Part shown: piece by piece, positions 21,686 through 33,355 of the stretch
How positions within the stretch are numbered: the stretch's first letter is position 1
Layout of the letters: each line of letters opens with the position of its first letter
Source: Blastobasis lacticolella
Taxonomy: Eukaryota > Arthropoda > Insecta > Lepidoptera > Blastobasidae
Direction of reading: 5' to 3'
Assembly: GCA_905147135.1 (NCBI GenBank)
Contig: LR990054.1
Span: 14,731,001 to 14,795,000, forward strand
DNA: 64,000 bases
Translations under genes and position numbers: made by a program
The notes under the pieces: generated by a model
The model's input: only the letters and a program-made list of their open reading frames with translations
Database searches by the model: none
Told to the model about the DNA's origin: nothing

Positions 21686-21925
21686 TACCTAAAAGGATTC
21701 AAGCGTAGGTACGTAAAGACGTACGTTTATACCAAATAAATAGATAATAAGTTACAGAGAAAATGAGAAATATTGCATGTAAGACTAAATAAGAAATAAC
21801 CCCATAAAAGCAGTTGGTCAAAATAACAATGTATCGTGTTTATAATAGCCTTGCGGTAAATACAAGTAAATTTTGCTAAAGCACCATCTATGTTAAAAGG
21901 GCAGAACTAAACAGTATTTACTCAC

Positions 21926-22339
21926 CTCCAGAGACAACATTCTCGGTGTGTTGCTCGGAGACGGCCATAGGGCGCGCGCCCGATATTAAGCTAAGACTAG
22001 ACGAAATCTTGTTGTGGGGACTAGCTTCCACTTCACCACTCGGCCTATTTACATTTTGATATTTATTTACACTGCTATAACTTATTTTATTTGCTATATC
22101 ACTATTTTGTTCACTACTTGAAGCTAAATTTCCTAAGGACGGGAGGGCGATCTCTGGCGGCCTGTAGTTGAAAGGCGCGCCATCTATCGGTTTTGTCATA
22201 AACGATGGCCGCTGTGTTTGCGCGCTGGGTCGCGCGGCGGTCTGCGTCGTGGACTCGACGGGACGATGCGTTGTGCTCAAGCCGCCACTAGATGGCGCAG
22301 AATAAGGGCGTTCAGTCACCGTCGGCGCGCTTTGTGATT
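21926..22339 (-). CDS. Sb: Stubble-like protease, stem exon 1
   Basis: This exon has 138 codons of low-complexity stem, rich in Ser, Thr, Pro and Asn, with no cysteines. It is bounded by TTTTCCAG upstream and GTGAGT downstream and is phase 1 at both ends, so it joins the clip exon and the next stem exon without a frame change. In the Stubble family this segment links the clip module to the protease domain and is poorly conserved and probably O-glycosylated; that role is inferred from composition. Confidence 0.85.
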
Positions 22340-22590
22340 CTGGAAAATACGAAAATTCTAAATTAATGAAAGTCTTAATCGATAATCAAGGTACACCACA
22401 AACCACCAGTAACGAGTTGACCATCTTCTTATGAGTAAAATTTTATTTGTTCTATTGCAAGCACTTGCTTGCTCCTTACTATGGTACTTGTTCCTTATTT
22501 TGGTTGATAAGCTTTGAGCTTGACCTGCGGCTTTTGCCAAGAGGTTTCGTTAATCTACAATCGTTTGTGGTAGAAAAAATGTGTGGGATT

Positions 22591-22650
22591 TGACATCAGC
22601 TAACGTTATCTGACATAAGCTAACGTTATCTGGTTATCTGACATAAGCTG
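22591..22650. repeat. Short tandem repeat, about 20 bp unit
   Basis: Two units of TGACATCAGCTAACGTTATC-type sequence followed by a partial third after an 8 bp spacer. TTTGTGGTA lies on both sides, so the whole block may have been duplicated. In the intron between the clip and stem exons. Confidence 0.75.
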
Positions 22651-23247
22651 TTTGTGGTAAAAATTCTTGGTCCATAGACAATTCACGTACTTTCGGTGTA
22701 CAAAAGAGGCGGATTGGCGGATGATCCTACACAATCAGAGTTAATGTAGATGTTGGCAGAAATAGTCGAACTTCGACCTGTCAATTTTCTACCATACACG
22801 CATCTTGCAAACGGAGCTGTCAAAGATGGCTAGACCGGCTGAATGGTTACATCAATCGCTACATTTAAGTGGCTAGGCTATAATGAGCCGTTTACGGCCC
22901 GTTTTAAAAACTGGCAAATGAAATATTACACACACAAGACGTGCACTTTATCAAATAGACTTGGGGCCCTATTTTTGAATAGCTCACCTCGGTTTTCAAT
23001 TTAGATTATCGGCATGAAAAATTATATATTTGGATGCAAGATGCTGATGCGTCATGAGTCGTGCCGCATGACTACCTGCCAAAATTTCTCCCCACACACG
23101 GTCAGTTTACCATGTTTACCAAGTTTCAGTTTACCAAGCTATTTCATCAAGACATTGGGTCAAGTGGCATGAAGGTTTTAGGTACATGGGCGAAATGGGT
23201 ACCCAAAACCGTCACAGCTTGGTTGTTTGCTCAACCCTTTTACTCAC

Positions 23248-23412
23248 CGTCAGCATACATCGGCGTCTCCGGCAGCCGGCAGCACGAGCCGAACATGAAG
23301 CCGTCAACGCAGACGCCTGCGTGTGCGCCGCCCGCCCGGTTGCACTCCTGCACCCACATGCACGCGCCGCGCGCGCCGCCCGCCGTGCACGACTTGCGCG
23401 ACATCTGGTAGC
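23248..23412 (-). CDS. Sb: Stubble-like protease, clip-like domain exon
   Basis: The acceptor is CCACAG before 23412 and the donor is GTGAGTA after 23248; phase 1 on both sides. It encodes about 54 residues with six cysteines in the order KSC, GAC, QEC, GVC and SCC, including CVDGFMFGSCC. This is the disulfide-knotted clip-like module of the Stubble stem. It is the most upstream exon I can support; the split codon at its start requires at least one more exon upstream. The exon is GC-rich in an AT-rich setting, so antisense shadow ORFs appear on the plus strand. Confidence 0.9.
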
Positions 23413-24938
23413 CTGTGGAGGGAGGTTGTTTTAAATAAATTGTATTTTAATCGCAGATTATCTGTAACTCAAGTTGATTGTGCGAGTGATTAGCTTAGAT
23501 TAGATAGCGATAGTAATTACGATCAATTTGAGTTAGGCGGTCAGACCCCAGGTATTGGACCGTCACATAATAATATGAAGGGCTAAGATGTCCATATAAT
23601 TCCACTCTCTAACAGGAATCATACGCCGTGTGGATTTCAATTCATAAGTGTAATGCTAATGTCATAATAGTTTGATAGTTTGAATGTCATTAAGTATTAT
23701 TTAGGCCTATCCAAGATTCCGTTCGTGTACTGTTGATTTAATGCTGGATTGCACTAATCTTTAGGAAAATATTCCTAACAATAAAAATGATTGCACCACC
23801 ACAAACCTTAAGTGAAAACTAAGCTCCTCTTATAACTAGAACCTCTTATATAGATTTTGTCTTTTCTAAATGCTTAGGAAAATCAGTAGGCATTAGCCCT
23901 GCCGAGCATACAACCTGCCTAGTGGCTATCATGAGATATTGTAAAGGTAAGAAAAACGACAGTAGTCAATAGGCATGCATTTAAGAATTTTCCGTCAAAC
24001 AAATTTCGTGTTCAAACAACATTCGTCAATATTACATAACGTCGAGATTACGTCAAAAACCCTCAAAAGCCTCAAAAGTATATTATAATGAAGGAGGTCG
24101 ATGCAGGCTAAAAGCTGTTGGTGATGTTGATGACTGCCAATCATTAACAGAGATCAATAGAGACTTGTGACATGGCTGTACATCGGTAATTAAATGACTT
24201 CATTTTTTTTATTATTCTTTTTTCTATGAATTTATTATTGACTAACGTTATTGACATTATGAATATCATTATTTATTTAATTAATGACTAATCACTTCTT
24301 GAAGAATTATTAATATTTATATTTAATTATTGATGGATTGCTATAATTATTTTTATGACATTTGTTAATATTGGATTAGGTACTATCACGATTGTTAATT
24401 TGAAGCAATTAATTTAAATGACCTGTAATATTATTTCTTGAGTTTTTGTAGTTAGGTACACACTGAAAAAAACTGAAAGGTACGAAAGACTTTCTTAGTT
24501 TTACGCTAAATCCGCTGTAAAAATATTTTACGAAAATCCAGATTATAAAGGCAAAGTGGAAACCTTCCTAATATTGTAGTAGAGAGCACGCAAGATAACT
24601 CGACGCCTAAATTACAAAGCGTCCCAATCATTGTTTTTATTGGAAGTAGTCATAGTTGTTTTTATTTACTTTCTGTAAAATTTAGTTCCATTTTTAGCAC
24701 TATAGTACCTGCTGCCATCTACGACATATTCTACAAAGCCACTGAAGAATTCCTGGGAGGCATTCTGTCGAGGTTTTACTGCGACTTCAAAATCTTGCGC
24801 GAAATGCGGGTTTTCGCTAGATGGAGCTATCATGCACACTTCATGCAAGGTAATGATTATTTCGCAGGCATTTCTGTGGCTCAGAGAATATATTATCTAC
24901 TTGTTGAATGTACTATTTGTACAATATACTTGCCAGTG
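23413..24938. other. Upstream intron or flank of the protease gene
   Basis: No exon with correct phase (ending with one base of a codon) could be identified. An ORF on the minus strand at 24666-24848 has no recognisable homology. AT-rich otherwise. Confidence 0.5.
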
Positions 24939-25150
24939 ATGGCAAACATCGTGATGAAACCTGCACATTCAGGCGACTGAATGTAAAAAAATCCAATCTG
25001 GTTATGTTCCTCTGGAACGCACAGTCACGGAGGTCAGATAGCAGTTGCTCCACTGTAATAATCTGATCTGCCAAATCCTGGATCATGGTTCAGGCGGACC
25101 CCGGGCCCTCGTAGCGAGAGCAACACCGGGACAATCACGCCAAGATGGCT
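24939..25150 (+). mobile_element. SINE family B, copy B3
   Basis: Contains CCTGCACATTCAGGCG, CACGGAGGTCAGATAGCAG, CCAAATCCTGGATCATGG and the tail CGCCAAGATGG in family order. The tRNA head is missing. Confidence 0.78.
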
Positions 25151-25352
25151 TAGTTAGTAAACTACAAATTTTAACTAATCTTATCACCCTGCCACTCAGC
25201 AAACTGCCTCTTTATTTTCGTCGCCCATCAACACAGTACATTCCATATTATTTGTGTTTATTTGTGTACCTACGAAATGGACACACAGTTCGTTACCCAC
25301 CTGAGCAAAGCGCTACAAATCTCAAACTGTGTACAGAACAATAAATATCCTC

Positions 25353-25559
25353 TCACCATTGGCAAGCCGTGCCCGAAGCGTTTTCCGATACATCGCGAAA
25401 TGAACCAAGATTTAGGTGCACAACACAACGGTCTAGAATAACTGCTTCTACGTGATTTTGATAAACGCCATCTCGGTCTGCGTCCAACAAATTATGTAAA
25501 GTTGAATTTAATAACATCAGATACGCAGCTAATGCCAGGGAACGGAGCGTGTTAGTCAC
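25353..25559 (-). CDS. Unassigned 68-codon ORF, possible exon
   Basis: The frame runs MTNTLRSLALAAYLMLLNST and ends SGTACQW next to a GTGAGA splice donor-like site. The hydrophobic start could be a signal sequence. It is on the protease strand about 2 kb upstream of the clip exon, but a donor here would leave two codon bases, which does not match the phase needed by the clip exon unless another exon lies between. No homology recognised. Confidence 0.2.
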   Translation of the reverse strand: MTNTLRSLALAAYLMLLNSTLHNLLDADRDGVYQNHVEAVILDRCVVHLNLGSFRDVSENASGTACQW

Positions 25560-25939
25560 TGCGATCGGATAGCGGTGGCGGGAATAGTCGTATTGAAACC
25601 GGAACTTATGGGATATGGGTAAGTTATACCTGTAGCCAGGGCAGGAGTTGGGAAAGGGGTCGTTAGGGCCCGTAAATTGTCAATACGGCTGCATATCTAG
25701 CGAGCTGCGGATTTATTATTTCTCTCGGCGCGTATCCTTGTCGTGTATGGCTTGGGGTGAATAGAAAAGGGTTTTCATTTTCTTCATTGATACCATGTAG
25801 CTAATGCGGACAACTGAAATAAGTATTTTAAAATGCCGTTTGTCCATCAATCAATTTTGCACGCAGATAAAGATGGTATGCCTATAAGATGTTTTACCGT
25901 GGTCTGAAGATACTAAGAGTATTTAAAAGTAAGTAAATG

Positions 25940-25998
25940 CATTTAAAAGTAGTTTATTAGTAGTATAGCACCCATAATACAAGCTTTGCTTACTTTAC
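25940..25998 (+). repeat. SINE family S, 3' fragment S4
   Basis: Only AGCACCCATAATACAAGCTT and TGCTTACTTT of the body remain. Confidence 0.55.
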
Positions 25999-26044
25999 AA
26001 GATATTTATTTATTATCATTTATGCTATTACTGAACTCTGTACA

Positions 26045-26165
26045 GCATGAGGAAACCGCCCGGATGAGTCATGATAACCATCCTAGTGTCTATCCCGGCT
26101 TGCCAGTTTTTCTACTTATCTTCTTCCACTTCGCCCGGTCTTCAGCAACAAAATCCCTAGGCGTC
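26045..26165 (+). repeat. Interspersed repeat family H, copy 1
   Basis: Words TCCCGGCTTGCCAG and TTCTTCCACTTCGCCCGGTC recur at 27205-27335. No ORF; class unknown. Confidence 0.5.
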
Positions 26166-27204
26166 CCCCTTTAGTGATATTTATAAATATTCGTAAAAAT
26201 AGGTAACCTAAAAATAGGTAACCTAACCCACGTCTGTTTCATAAAAATCCTAACGTAATTAGGTAGGTTCCTATATCTAACATGTAAGATGGTAGGATGT
26301 AATATGTTTATAAAATATAGGTTAAGAATAATATTATAATCAGAGTATTCAGGTAACTGTCCCCATTATAAGCTATTGTCGTTTATTCATTTTATGAAAT
26401 TAAACGTGATCAGAGCGTCCTCAACGCTAACCAACCAGCAGCAGCTAAGATAACGGCAGTCAGTCCAGAAAACATCATCAGGGTGTAGTTATTATTACTT
26501 GCACCTTTAACTGCCTCTATTACAATATTTAAAAACAAATTATTTTTACCCTTCTATTTATAAACCGCTATTTACTACAAGTACCTAACCTCCCATCCTT
26601 TCAGTAAACAAGATCCCTTTGGATACCGAATTAGTTCCGAGCGAAATTCGATTCCTTACCGAGTGTGAGCCGTTGTTAGCTCTCGCTCTGGAGTCCCAAT
26701 TTACACTCGAATTGTATCCGACATGGGCCTCCGACTAATCTTGAGCATGCGGGTAAGTAACGTCAGCACTGTCGGGTAAATATAATAAAAAATATTTTTA
26801 TTTAATATATCAGTACGAGTCAGTATGAGGTTTAACAGCTTCGCATAGAAGCGAATTATTTATCTATGGTAAGTACAGGCACGTAAAAATAATTCTGGCC
26901 GTTAATTGAGACAAAAAATACAAGAAATATAGGTAGTATGTAGACATATATCCCCCCTACACCGTCAATCAGCGTTCTTTTTACTTAAATTATGTTTTTT
27001 TTTTCTTAAGAAGTCTTACCATACGTCTAACAAGCAGGTAGAGCATTGCAATTATAATCTAGCCTAAAGACTATTCTTAAATTTAACATTATTTGCTAAA
27101 TTCTAAATTAGGTAAATATGACAATATAAGGAAGGAATGTATTAACTTACTTTCCTTTTCTTATTCAAATGATACAGTGTGTAACGAAAATCGTCAAGCT
27201 ATGC

Positions 27205-27335
27205 AAGTCATCATAATCTGAGAAGTCAATCCCGGCTTTTGCCAGGGTCCAATTTCCTGTTCTTTCTCCTTCACTTCGCCAGGTCTACAACATTCTCACG
27301 CAAGGCATTAACTCTCGATGACGCAGCTATGTCAA
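27205..27335 (+). repeat. Interspersed repeat family H, copy 2
   Basis: Matches the copy at 26045 through CCCGGCTTTTGCCAG and CTCCTTCACTTCGCCAGGTC. Confidence 0.5.
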
Positions 27336-27400
27336 TCTATCGCTTCTTTGGTCAATTAGGGAAAACAAGAAAGAAACTTAAATAACGTGATTATTTATTA

Positions 27401-27830
27401 TATTAGACGGGGATTACATGCGACGTACCTTGGCCACCACCCATCCATCACTACCCTCACCACGACCACGTCTTCTCGTGACAACGGTGGAAAAACAAAT
27501 CGAAAATCAACGTTGCGTGTAAGTCTCGTCTAATATAATTCGCGTTTCATCATCACATCCCATAAGAGTCCATTGCAAGACTAAGGGAAACTCCCACTAA
27601 AGGGGACGTATTGCCATAATCTCCACGCTTGGCTGGCGGGTTGGAGATTGCAGTGTTATAAATATAACAATGGAAAACGCTGCTGTCCATTTTCCAGCCT
27701 ACGGGGACTAGATCTTTTGCCTCGAAAACATTAGTTGCCTTTGTACGACACCCACGAGTGTAATAGGTAGGTGCTATTCTACACTGCCGGACACCGGCCT
27801 AAAACGCGCGTTTAGTTTGAAACAAATAGC
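27401..27830 (-). mobile_element. Family J element, copy 1, interrupted by family A
   Basis: The hairpin-forming part (27401-27534, inverted ends TATTAGACG) and the outer part (27814-27830, AGTTTGAAACA) are contiguous in the copy at 61919-62337. Family A copy A5 separates them here, with a CGCGTTT duplication. Confidence 0.78.
27548..27806 (-). mobile_element. Family A retroposon, copy A5, inserted in family J
   Basis: Near full length, in reverse orientation, flanked by CGCGTTT (27541-27547 and 27807-27813). The flanks rejoin into a sequence matching the family J copy at 61.9 kb, which confirms the insertion. Confidence 0.8.
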
Positions 27831-28186
27831 ATGATCCACATTTGAAAAAACCCTTTTCTTTTCCGTTAGTACCTACAGCAATAAACATATTTGCGCCGTC
27901 CATCCCACATATCACGCAAGAGTGACGTACTCATACGCATTTTTCCTCATTCCGAAATCTCTGTACGTAAGATACAGTATGTTATCATTACCGTTAACAA
28001 GGTAAATGAACGAGCGAAGGCTGTACGGGGTGATTTATTTGCTCCCCCGGGGAAAAATAGGGCTCAAGGTGATTTAGTGCTCAGAGCTTGCCTAGGGGAT
28101 AGAGGTAAAAGTGTAGATATTCCGGGCTGTTGCGTCTGCCTTCTACTTGAACATGTTATTTTGTTTTAGGGTTTTACCCTGTGGAT

Positions 28187-28455
28187 TTGGCCGTGTGGTG
28201 TCCGGCTAAGTGGAATAGCACTAACCCCTAACACTCGTGGGTGTCGTGCAAGGCGCCTAATGTTTTTCGAGGCAAAGCTTTTAGAGTCTCCGCAGGCTGG
28301 AAAATGGGCAGCAGCTTTTCCATTGTTACCTATATTTATAACATTGTAATCTCCAACCCGCCTGCCAAGCATGGAGATTATGGTAATAACCTCCTCTTTC
28401 CTAGGCGATGCCCTAAGTCCTACAGTGGACTGTTATGGGCTGTGATGATGACAGG
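28187..28455 (+). repeat. Family A retroposon, copy A6
   Basis: Starts GCCGTGTGGTGTCCGG and ends GGGCTGTGATGATGA; all internal blocks are present. Lies about 380 bp from copy A5 in the opposite orientation. Confidence 0.8.
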
Positions 28456-28525
28456 GTTTATAACCGACCAAGTTTACTGAAACTTAACTATTTTCTAAAC
28501 TATAGAGCGGGGGAGAGCGGGGAGC

Positions 28526-28795
28526 GTCGGTGGCCGAGCGGTTATGGTATCCGACTCGTAAGCGAGAGGTACCGCGTTCGAATCGCGAATGCGGCCATGT
28601 ACCAATAACCGATGCTCGCACGGAGATACATTTTGTGTAACCTGCACATTCAGACGTCTGAATGTGTAACCATGATTCAATCTGGTCAGGTTCCCTTGTT
28701 CCCATTATCTGCCAAATCCTGTATCATGGTCAAGGCGGATCCTGGGCCCTCGCGTGCGGAAGCTCGATCGGTACATTCCCGATGTTAATAAGGTA
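28526..28795 (+). mobile_element. SINE family B, copy B4, with complete tRNA-like head
   Basis: The head has box A TGGCCGAGCGGTTA and box B CGCGTTCGAATCGCG with an anticodon-like loop CTCGTAA. The family body follows with CCTGCACATTCAGACG and CCAAATCCTG. The tRNA part does not stand alone: it continues into the SINE body with no tRNA-like 3' end. Confidence 0.82.
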
Positions 28796-28799
28796 AGTT

Positions 28800-29895
28800 T
28801 GGTCCCGAATAATAATGACATTCCAAAAGGAATGTGAATGCTCATAAAGTGTACATCTGCACGGCGATGAAACCGGGTGGACCACTGGTTTATTACAGTG
28901 TTTAAAACAAGAAAAAAAATCACAACACAATTTTTCGATTTCAAAAACACCTAAAATAAAGTACATTTAAATACGTTTATTCCACTCACACATGGATCTT
29001 AGACACACGGCACAACATTTAAAAATATTCTTAGAAATAAAAGAACAACATTTATTTCTAGTATAGTAATCCACAATACATTAAAGCATTGGTCACAATT
29101 ATCAGAGAAGAAGGAAAATCGAATCCCACGGGCTGGTTGAATGTTCAGAGTCTAGGACTGAACGCCGATGAAAAAAACCAGTAAAGTATAAACAAAGTAT
29201 TTTAATAACAATGTTTGTTTGTAATAGGCAGGTACCTTCTTCCCGAGTATCATGGGCTACTTTATATCCCGGCAAAATAATAGGCCCCCGCAAGAAAGTT
29301 GATTGTTTACAGAGAGAACTGTAAACGTCTACTTTATAACAAAGCGTGTAATTGTGAAATGCATATGAAACAAAAATTTAATTTATAAAAACCTGCGTTC
29401 TGAATCTATAATCTACCAAAGTATTGTTCGCATTCATCACAGTGGAAGGAAAATCGAATACCTAGTTTTGCAGAGAGGCTAGCAGAAGGGGGCTCGCCGA
29501 AGCAACGTCAAATATCTTACTTATCTCGACCATAACAGTGATTTGCAGCAACATTATATTCCAATAACAATAAATATAATAGTATCACGTTGTGAGCAGC
29601 TTACAAGTTTCCGTAATACGCGGAAGCCCACACAGAAACTTTACAGGGCCGTAGTTGGGTTTCAAGTTTTTGGCGTGAGTTCTGGGAAAGCTTTTCTTAA
29701 GTCTGGTGCTGGAAAAATGCATAGGCAATAGGAAAACTTTTAAAGTGCAGAGGATTTGCGTTGAATACTATAAGAGTTAGGTAAATGTATGAAATTGCGG
29801 TAAAATAGATAGTAAAGTCGCCAAGCACATTATTTAATGTATGTGCAAGAATATACTTGCGATAGTAACTAGACTTCTAGCCAATCAGTTTTTGT
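28800..29895. other. Intergenic stretch with degraded repeats only
   Basis: No gene recognised. 29215-29340 carries a fragment related to Helitron-like repeats (TATATCCCGGCAAAATAATA and following TTTACAGAGA). Confidence 0.5.
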
Positions 29896-30144
29896 GCCAT
29901 AATAATAGACAGCACACCTGATGGAAAGTGGTAACTTCGCCTATTATGGACTAAGAAGAACTAAGAAGACAATGTAGATAGAATTTCAATGGCAACCTTA
30001 CCCTTTAACTAAAACAGTACCTGCACATTATCAAGTACCGCTACCGTGGTTGAATTGAATTTTTAATTGATTCTTTTTCGTTACCTTTTTCCATAATTTT
30101 GGCTCATTATTTTACTATTGTACACTTTCCTAGAATATTATTCA

Positions 30145-30565
30145 TCATTATCATCGTCAGCCTATATGAGTCCACTGCTGGACATAGGCCACGCCCAACG
30201 AGTGCCAATGCACCCTGTCCTCGGCTTGCCGCATCCAGCATCCACTCGCAACCCACCCGCAAATCGTCGCTCCACCTGGCCGGAGGGCGTCCTACACTAC
30301 GTTTACTGAGTCGCGGTCTCCACTTAAGAACTCGTTTACCCCAGTGGTTGTCATCAGATATGGCCAGCCCACTGCTACTTTAGTGTACTAATTCTGGGCA
30401 ATATGTTAGTAAGTTTTGTGCTCTGTCGGATTACTTCGTTGCGAATTTTGTCCTTCAGGGAGACTTCGAACATAACACGTTCCATAGCACGCTGAGCGCC
30501 CTTGAAATGGTGAATAAGGCGTACCGTAAGTATCCACGTCTCGGCACCATAAGTCATGACAGCTA
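30145..30565 (-). mobile_element. RTE-type LINE C-terminal fragment
   Basis: Minus-strand translation contains YGAETWILTVRLIHHFKGAQ and then LKDKIRNEVIRQSTK, the same segment as in the other LINE fragments. Ends at the ATATGAGTCCACTGCTGG motif. Frameshifts present. Confidence 0.75.
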
Positions 30566-31719
30566 GAACGCGAGAATATTATTGCGAGAAATAAATTACA
30601 TATTCCCAATTTACCAAAACCGCCTTTACCTTCTAACTCCGTAATATAACTCCGTAAAACCTACTTATGTCAAAACGAGCCTGATTCAAAACGACAAGCG
30701 GCGTTAACGAACATATTCGCCAAATGCAATATGTTTTTCACGGTACGGTAATTTTGTGAAACACGCTCAATTGGGCTGTAATTGGGAGTCGCTGAAACGC
30801 CTAAATGCGGACCTGTGCCACATCTTGTACAGCGTTGGATTTTCATGGAGAAATAATTTCCAGTGGCGATAAATTGTTCGGAATACATTCCGAACGAAGG
30901 CTGCGCCTGGTGTTGTTAGCATCTCGATAATTGAATTTATCGATAACCGATGTAATATTATTTGTGCGAACTGGATATTTACTTGTATGGTACGCCAATA
31001 AGTTGTTCACTACACTTGGATTGAGAAAATCGCGCTGTTCCCAATATCTGTGAGTTTATCACATAGCATGTCATTCGAGTTTGTTTACTTTGACTTTTAT
31101 TCAGATAAGTACTTTCCTACTTCCGGAAATTATTTATTACTTGGTGGTATTTTATTGAAATATTTAATTGTAACCATGTCGAAATAAGGTGATATACGAA
31201 TTCTAATGTAGGTACCGTATACCGTACGTGTAATGAGTTCTTATCGAAATCATAAGTTCTTAACAAATAAAAGTATATCGATGTTTTTTTCATAGACATC
31301 GATATCACATTTTGTCGTAACTATCAAATATTTGAACATCACTATTGAGCTACGGCTACCGACTGGAAGATAAAATAGGCATCTGAGGAATAAGGTAAGA
31401 CCGTTTCGCGAAAATTTTCCGAATTTTTTATAATTCGTAGAATTTTATTATACATATTTTATTACTTGACTCGCTCTGCGGTTTAAATTCCTGACAAGAC
31501 TTGCAATGGACAAGTCAATTTATTATCAATTTTAAATCTTAAAAGTATAACCTATTTAAAACTCACTACCATCGGACTCCCAGCATAATTGAGATTATTA
31601 GTTAGCTGGACGTTTGCATATATAATAACATAAACAAAGAAACACTTTATGTAATCCACTTTATAATAATATCAACCGAGCAGGCCCCGATGGGCGGTAA
31701 TTGTCGCCCATACATTTTT

Positions 31720-31772
31720 CTACTGCAGTACCATCAGACAAGCTAGCTTGTTTGACACCTAGTGGTATAAAA
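31720..31772 (+). repeat. LINE family E, 3' terminal fragment
   Basis: CTAGCTTGTTTGACACCTAG followed by TGGTATAAAAAA, the 3' end of family E in plus orientation. Confidence 0.55.
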
Positions 31773-31924
31773 AAAGGATTCTGGAATTCTTTGGGATAGC
31801 TTGTTCATAAAGTGGGATTAAATCTAGAAAATTTATGGCTGAACACTTGTGGAGTAACATAATAAAACAAAACTTTACTTTCCATCGGGGCGTTGATGAC
31901 AATAAGGGAAAATATCTTAAGGAA

Positions 31925-32400
31925 ACATGCACATTCAGGCGTCTGAATATGTAACCATGATCCGATCTGTAGCCGTATTCACAATGATTCGAAACCGTTT
32001 CCGAACGATTCGACACGAAATTCGTGAACGGCGAATCCGTGTCCATCGATTCGAAAAGTGTTTTTCAGAATCCCGATAGATTCCACGGAAACTCTCCTCT
32101 CTATAACATATGAAAATTTCATCAAAATTAACTGAAAACAAATGTTTCTAAGAACTTTTGCGGGGTCCTTTGTCGATTCCGTATCCGAATCCGATTTCCG
32201 AGCCATTGTGAATACGGCTACTGGTCCGCTGTTTACAGAGTCACAGAGGTCAGACGGCTGTCGGTCTACTGTAGGTAATTGTTAATCAGGTATAATAATT
32301 CTAATTATACCTGATCTGTCAAATCTTGGATTTTAGTTAAGCCGTATCCCGGGCTCTCGCGGGCGAGAGCACAAACGGGATGTTGAACACGAGGATTTTC
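31925..32400 (+). mobile_element. SINE family B, copy B5, split by a MITE
   Basis: SINE body interrupted at 31970-32220 by a 251 bp MITE. The two halves rejoin exactly at CTG when compared with copies B3 and B4. Confidence 0.82.
31970..32220. mobile_element. 251 bp MITE inside SINE B5 (3 bp target duplication)
   Basis: Perfect 17 bp terminal inverted repeats TAGCCGTATTCACAATG, with weaker similarity further in. CTG is duplicated at both flanks (31967-31969 and 32221-32223). A 3 bp duplication suits a PIF/Harbinger-like MITE, but the superfamily is not proven. No ORF. Confidence 0.85.
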
Positions 32401-32469
32401 CAATAGTCTTGTCTCCAACAGGAAGGGAGACTACCTCCATTCACTTTTGTCTAGTAAATTTAACTTTAG

Positions 32470-32612
32470 GCTGTTTAGTAAACCCTTGTAATTGCCTTGT
32501 AATTTTTTGTAATTGTTCTCTGGTTGACTGGTAGAAAAAGCTACGTAGCTTTAAGTCCACCATTGTACTGTAATGTGCATGAAGTTTTAAATAAATAATA
32601 AATAAAAAAATA
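32470..32612 (+). repeat. LINE 3' end with AATAA tail
   Basis: TCTCTGGTTGACTGGTAGAA and TTTAAGTCCACCATTGTAC followed by an AATAAATA-rich tail form a common insect LINE 3' terminus. A minus copy is at 41600-41680. Confidence 0.65.
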
Positions 32613-33084
32613 AACCTCCATAACAGTGGAAAATGCTAGCAAACATTCGAACCTCTCATAACTTGCGGTCGTTTATCCGTTGTAGTTATACAGAAATACA
32701 ACCGATGCGATCTGCTCGGGCACGCGATGGCCGGCGAAAGTGTGTGGTTGGCTATCATATTTTTCATTTGTATTTATTACTGTAATCCAGCGCAGTGTTC
32801 TTAAGAAAACTACTGGGTATTGTCTTGTAAAGTGGTTGTTCGATTCAGATGGCATTAGTAACAATAGTTAGTTGGGTTTGTCGGCGTCTGTTAACGGGCG
32901 TTTTGTGGGTTCTTATTTGCTTTTGCAATTGTCAGTGCAGTCGACAGTGATTATGTTTGCAATTGGGTGTTTTGATAACTTGACGTTTTGACAATAAGTC
33001 GTTTTGACAGATTGACATTTTTGCAGTTGGGTGTTTTGATAAATCGACGATTTCACAATTTGGTATTATAGTTGTAGTTTGGTT

Positions 33085-33192
33085 AAAGAATGCGAGGCTA
33101 GGGAGTTGTGTCAGGATAAAGCAAAGTGGCGGTCCATAGCCTTTGCTTACCCCACCTGTGGGACACAGGCGTGAGCTTTATGCATGTATGTA
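33085..33192 (+). repeat. LINE-derived repeat family D, copy 1
   Basis: Words GCGAGGCTAGGGAGTTGTGT, GCAAAGTGGCGGTCCATAG and GGGACACAGGCGTGAGC; also at 40100-40255 and 51410-51590. Confidence 0.7.
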
Positions 33193-33355
33193 TTATAGTC
33201 TGGACATTTTGACCATTGGTCATTTCAAATTTTAGACTAATACCCCCCGGAGAGATTTGGGTGTTGAGTTTGATCGGATTGCGAATAGGGCGAGTTTGAT
33301 GGGTTCCAGTGACTTTATGTCTCTACTCTAGTAGGTTAGGAGTTTACTCCGGCAC

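Larger units (their letters stand above)
16149..23412 (-). other. Sb: Stubble-like transmembrane/secreted serine protease gene (seven C-terminal exons)
   Basis: Seven exons joined at canonical splice sites (intron phases 1,1,1,2,0,0) encode 538 residues plus a stop. The order is a six-cysteine clip-like domain, a Ser/Thr/Pro-rich stem, and a trypsin-fold domain with TAGHC (His), YEYDLAL (Asp) and CQGDSGGP (Ser). Asp six residues before the catalytic Ser, and Gly in SWGIG, predict cleavage after Arg/Lys. This architecture and the wording of the catalytic domain match Drosophila Stubble, a type II membrane protease acting in epithelial morphogenesis and matrix remodelling. Stubble is longer (about 790 residues) and carries an N-terminal signal anchor that I did not find. 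Introns of 543-1425 bp hold SINE, LINE and MITE copies but no disrupting lesion in the exons. The family assignment is firm; one-to-one orthology is inferred. Confidence 0.93.

Noticed and set aside
28526..28610. Stand-alone tRNA gene
   Set aside because: A and B boxes are present, but the acceptor stem does not close and the sequence runs into the SINE B body seen in other copies.
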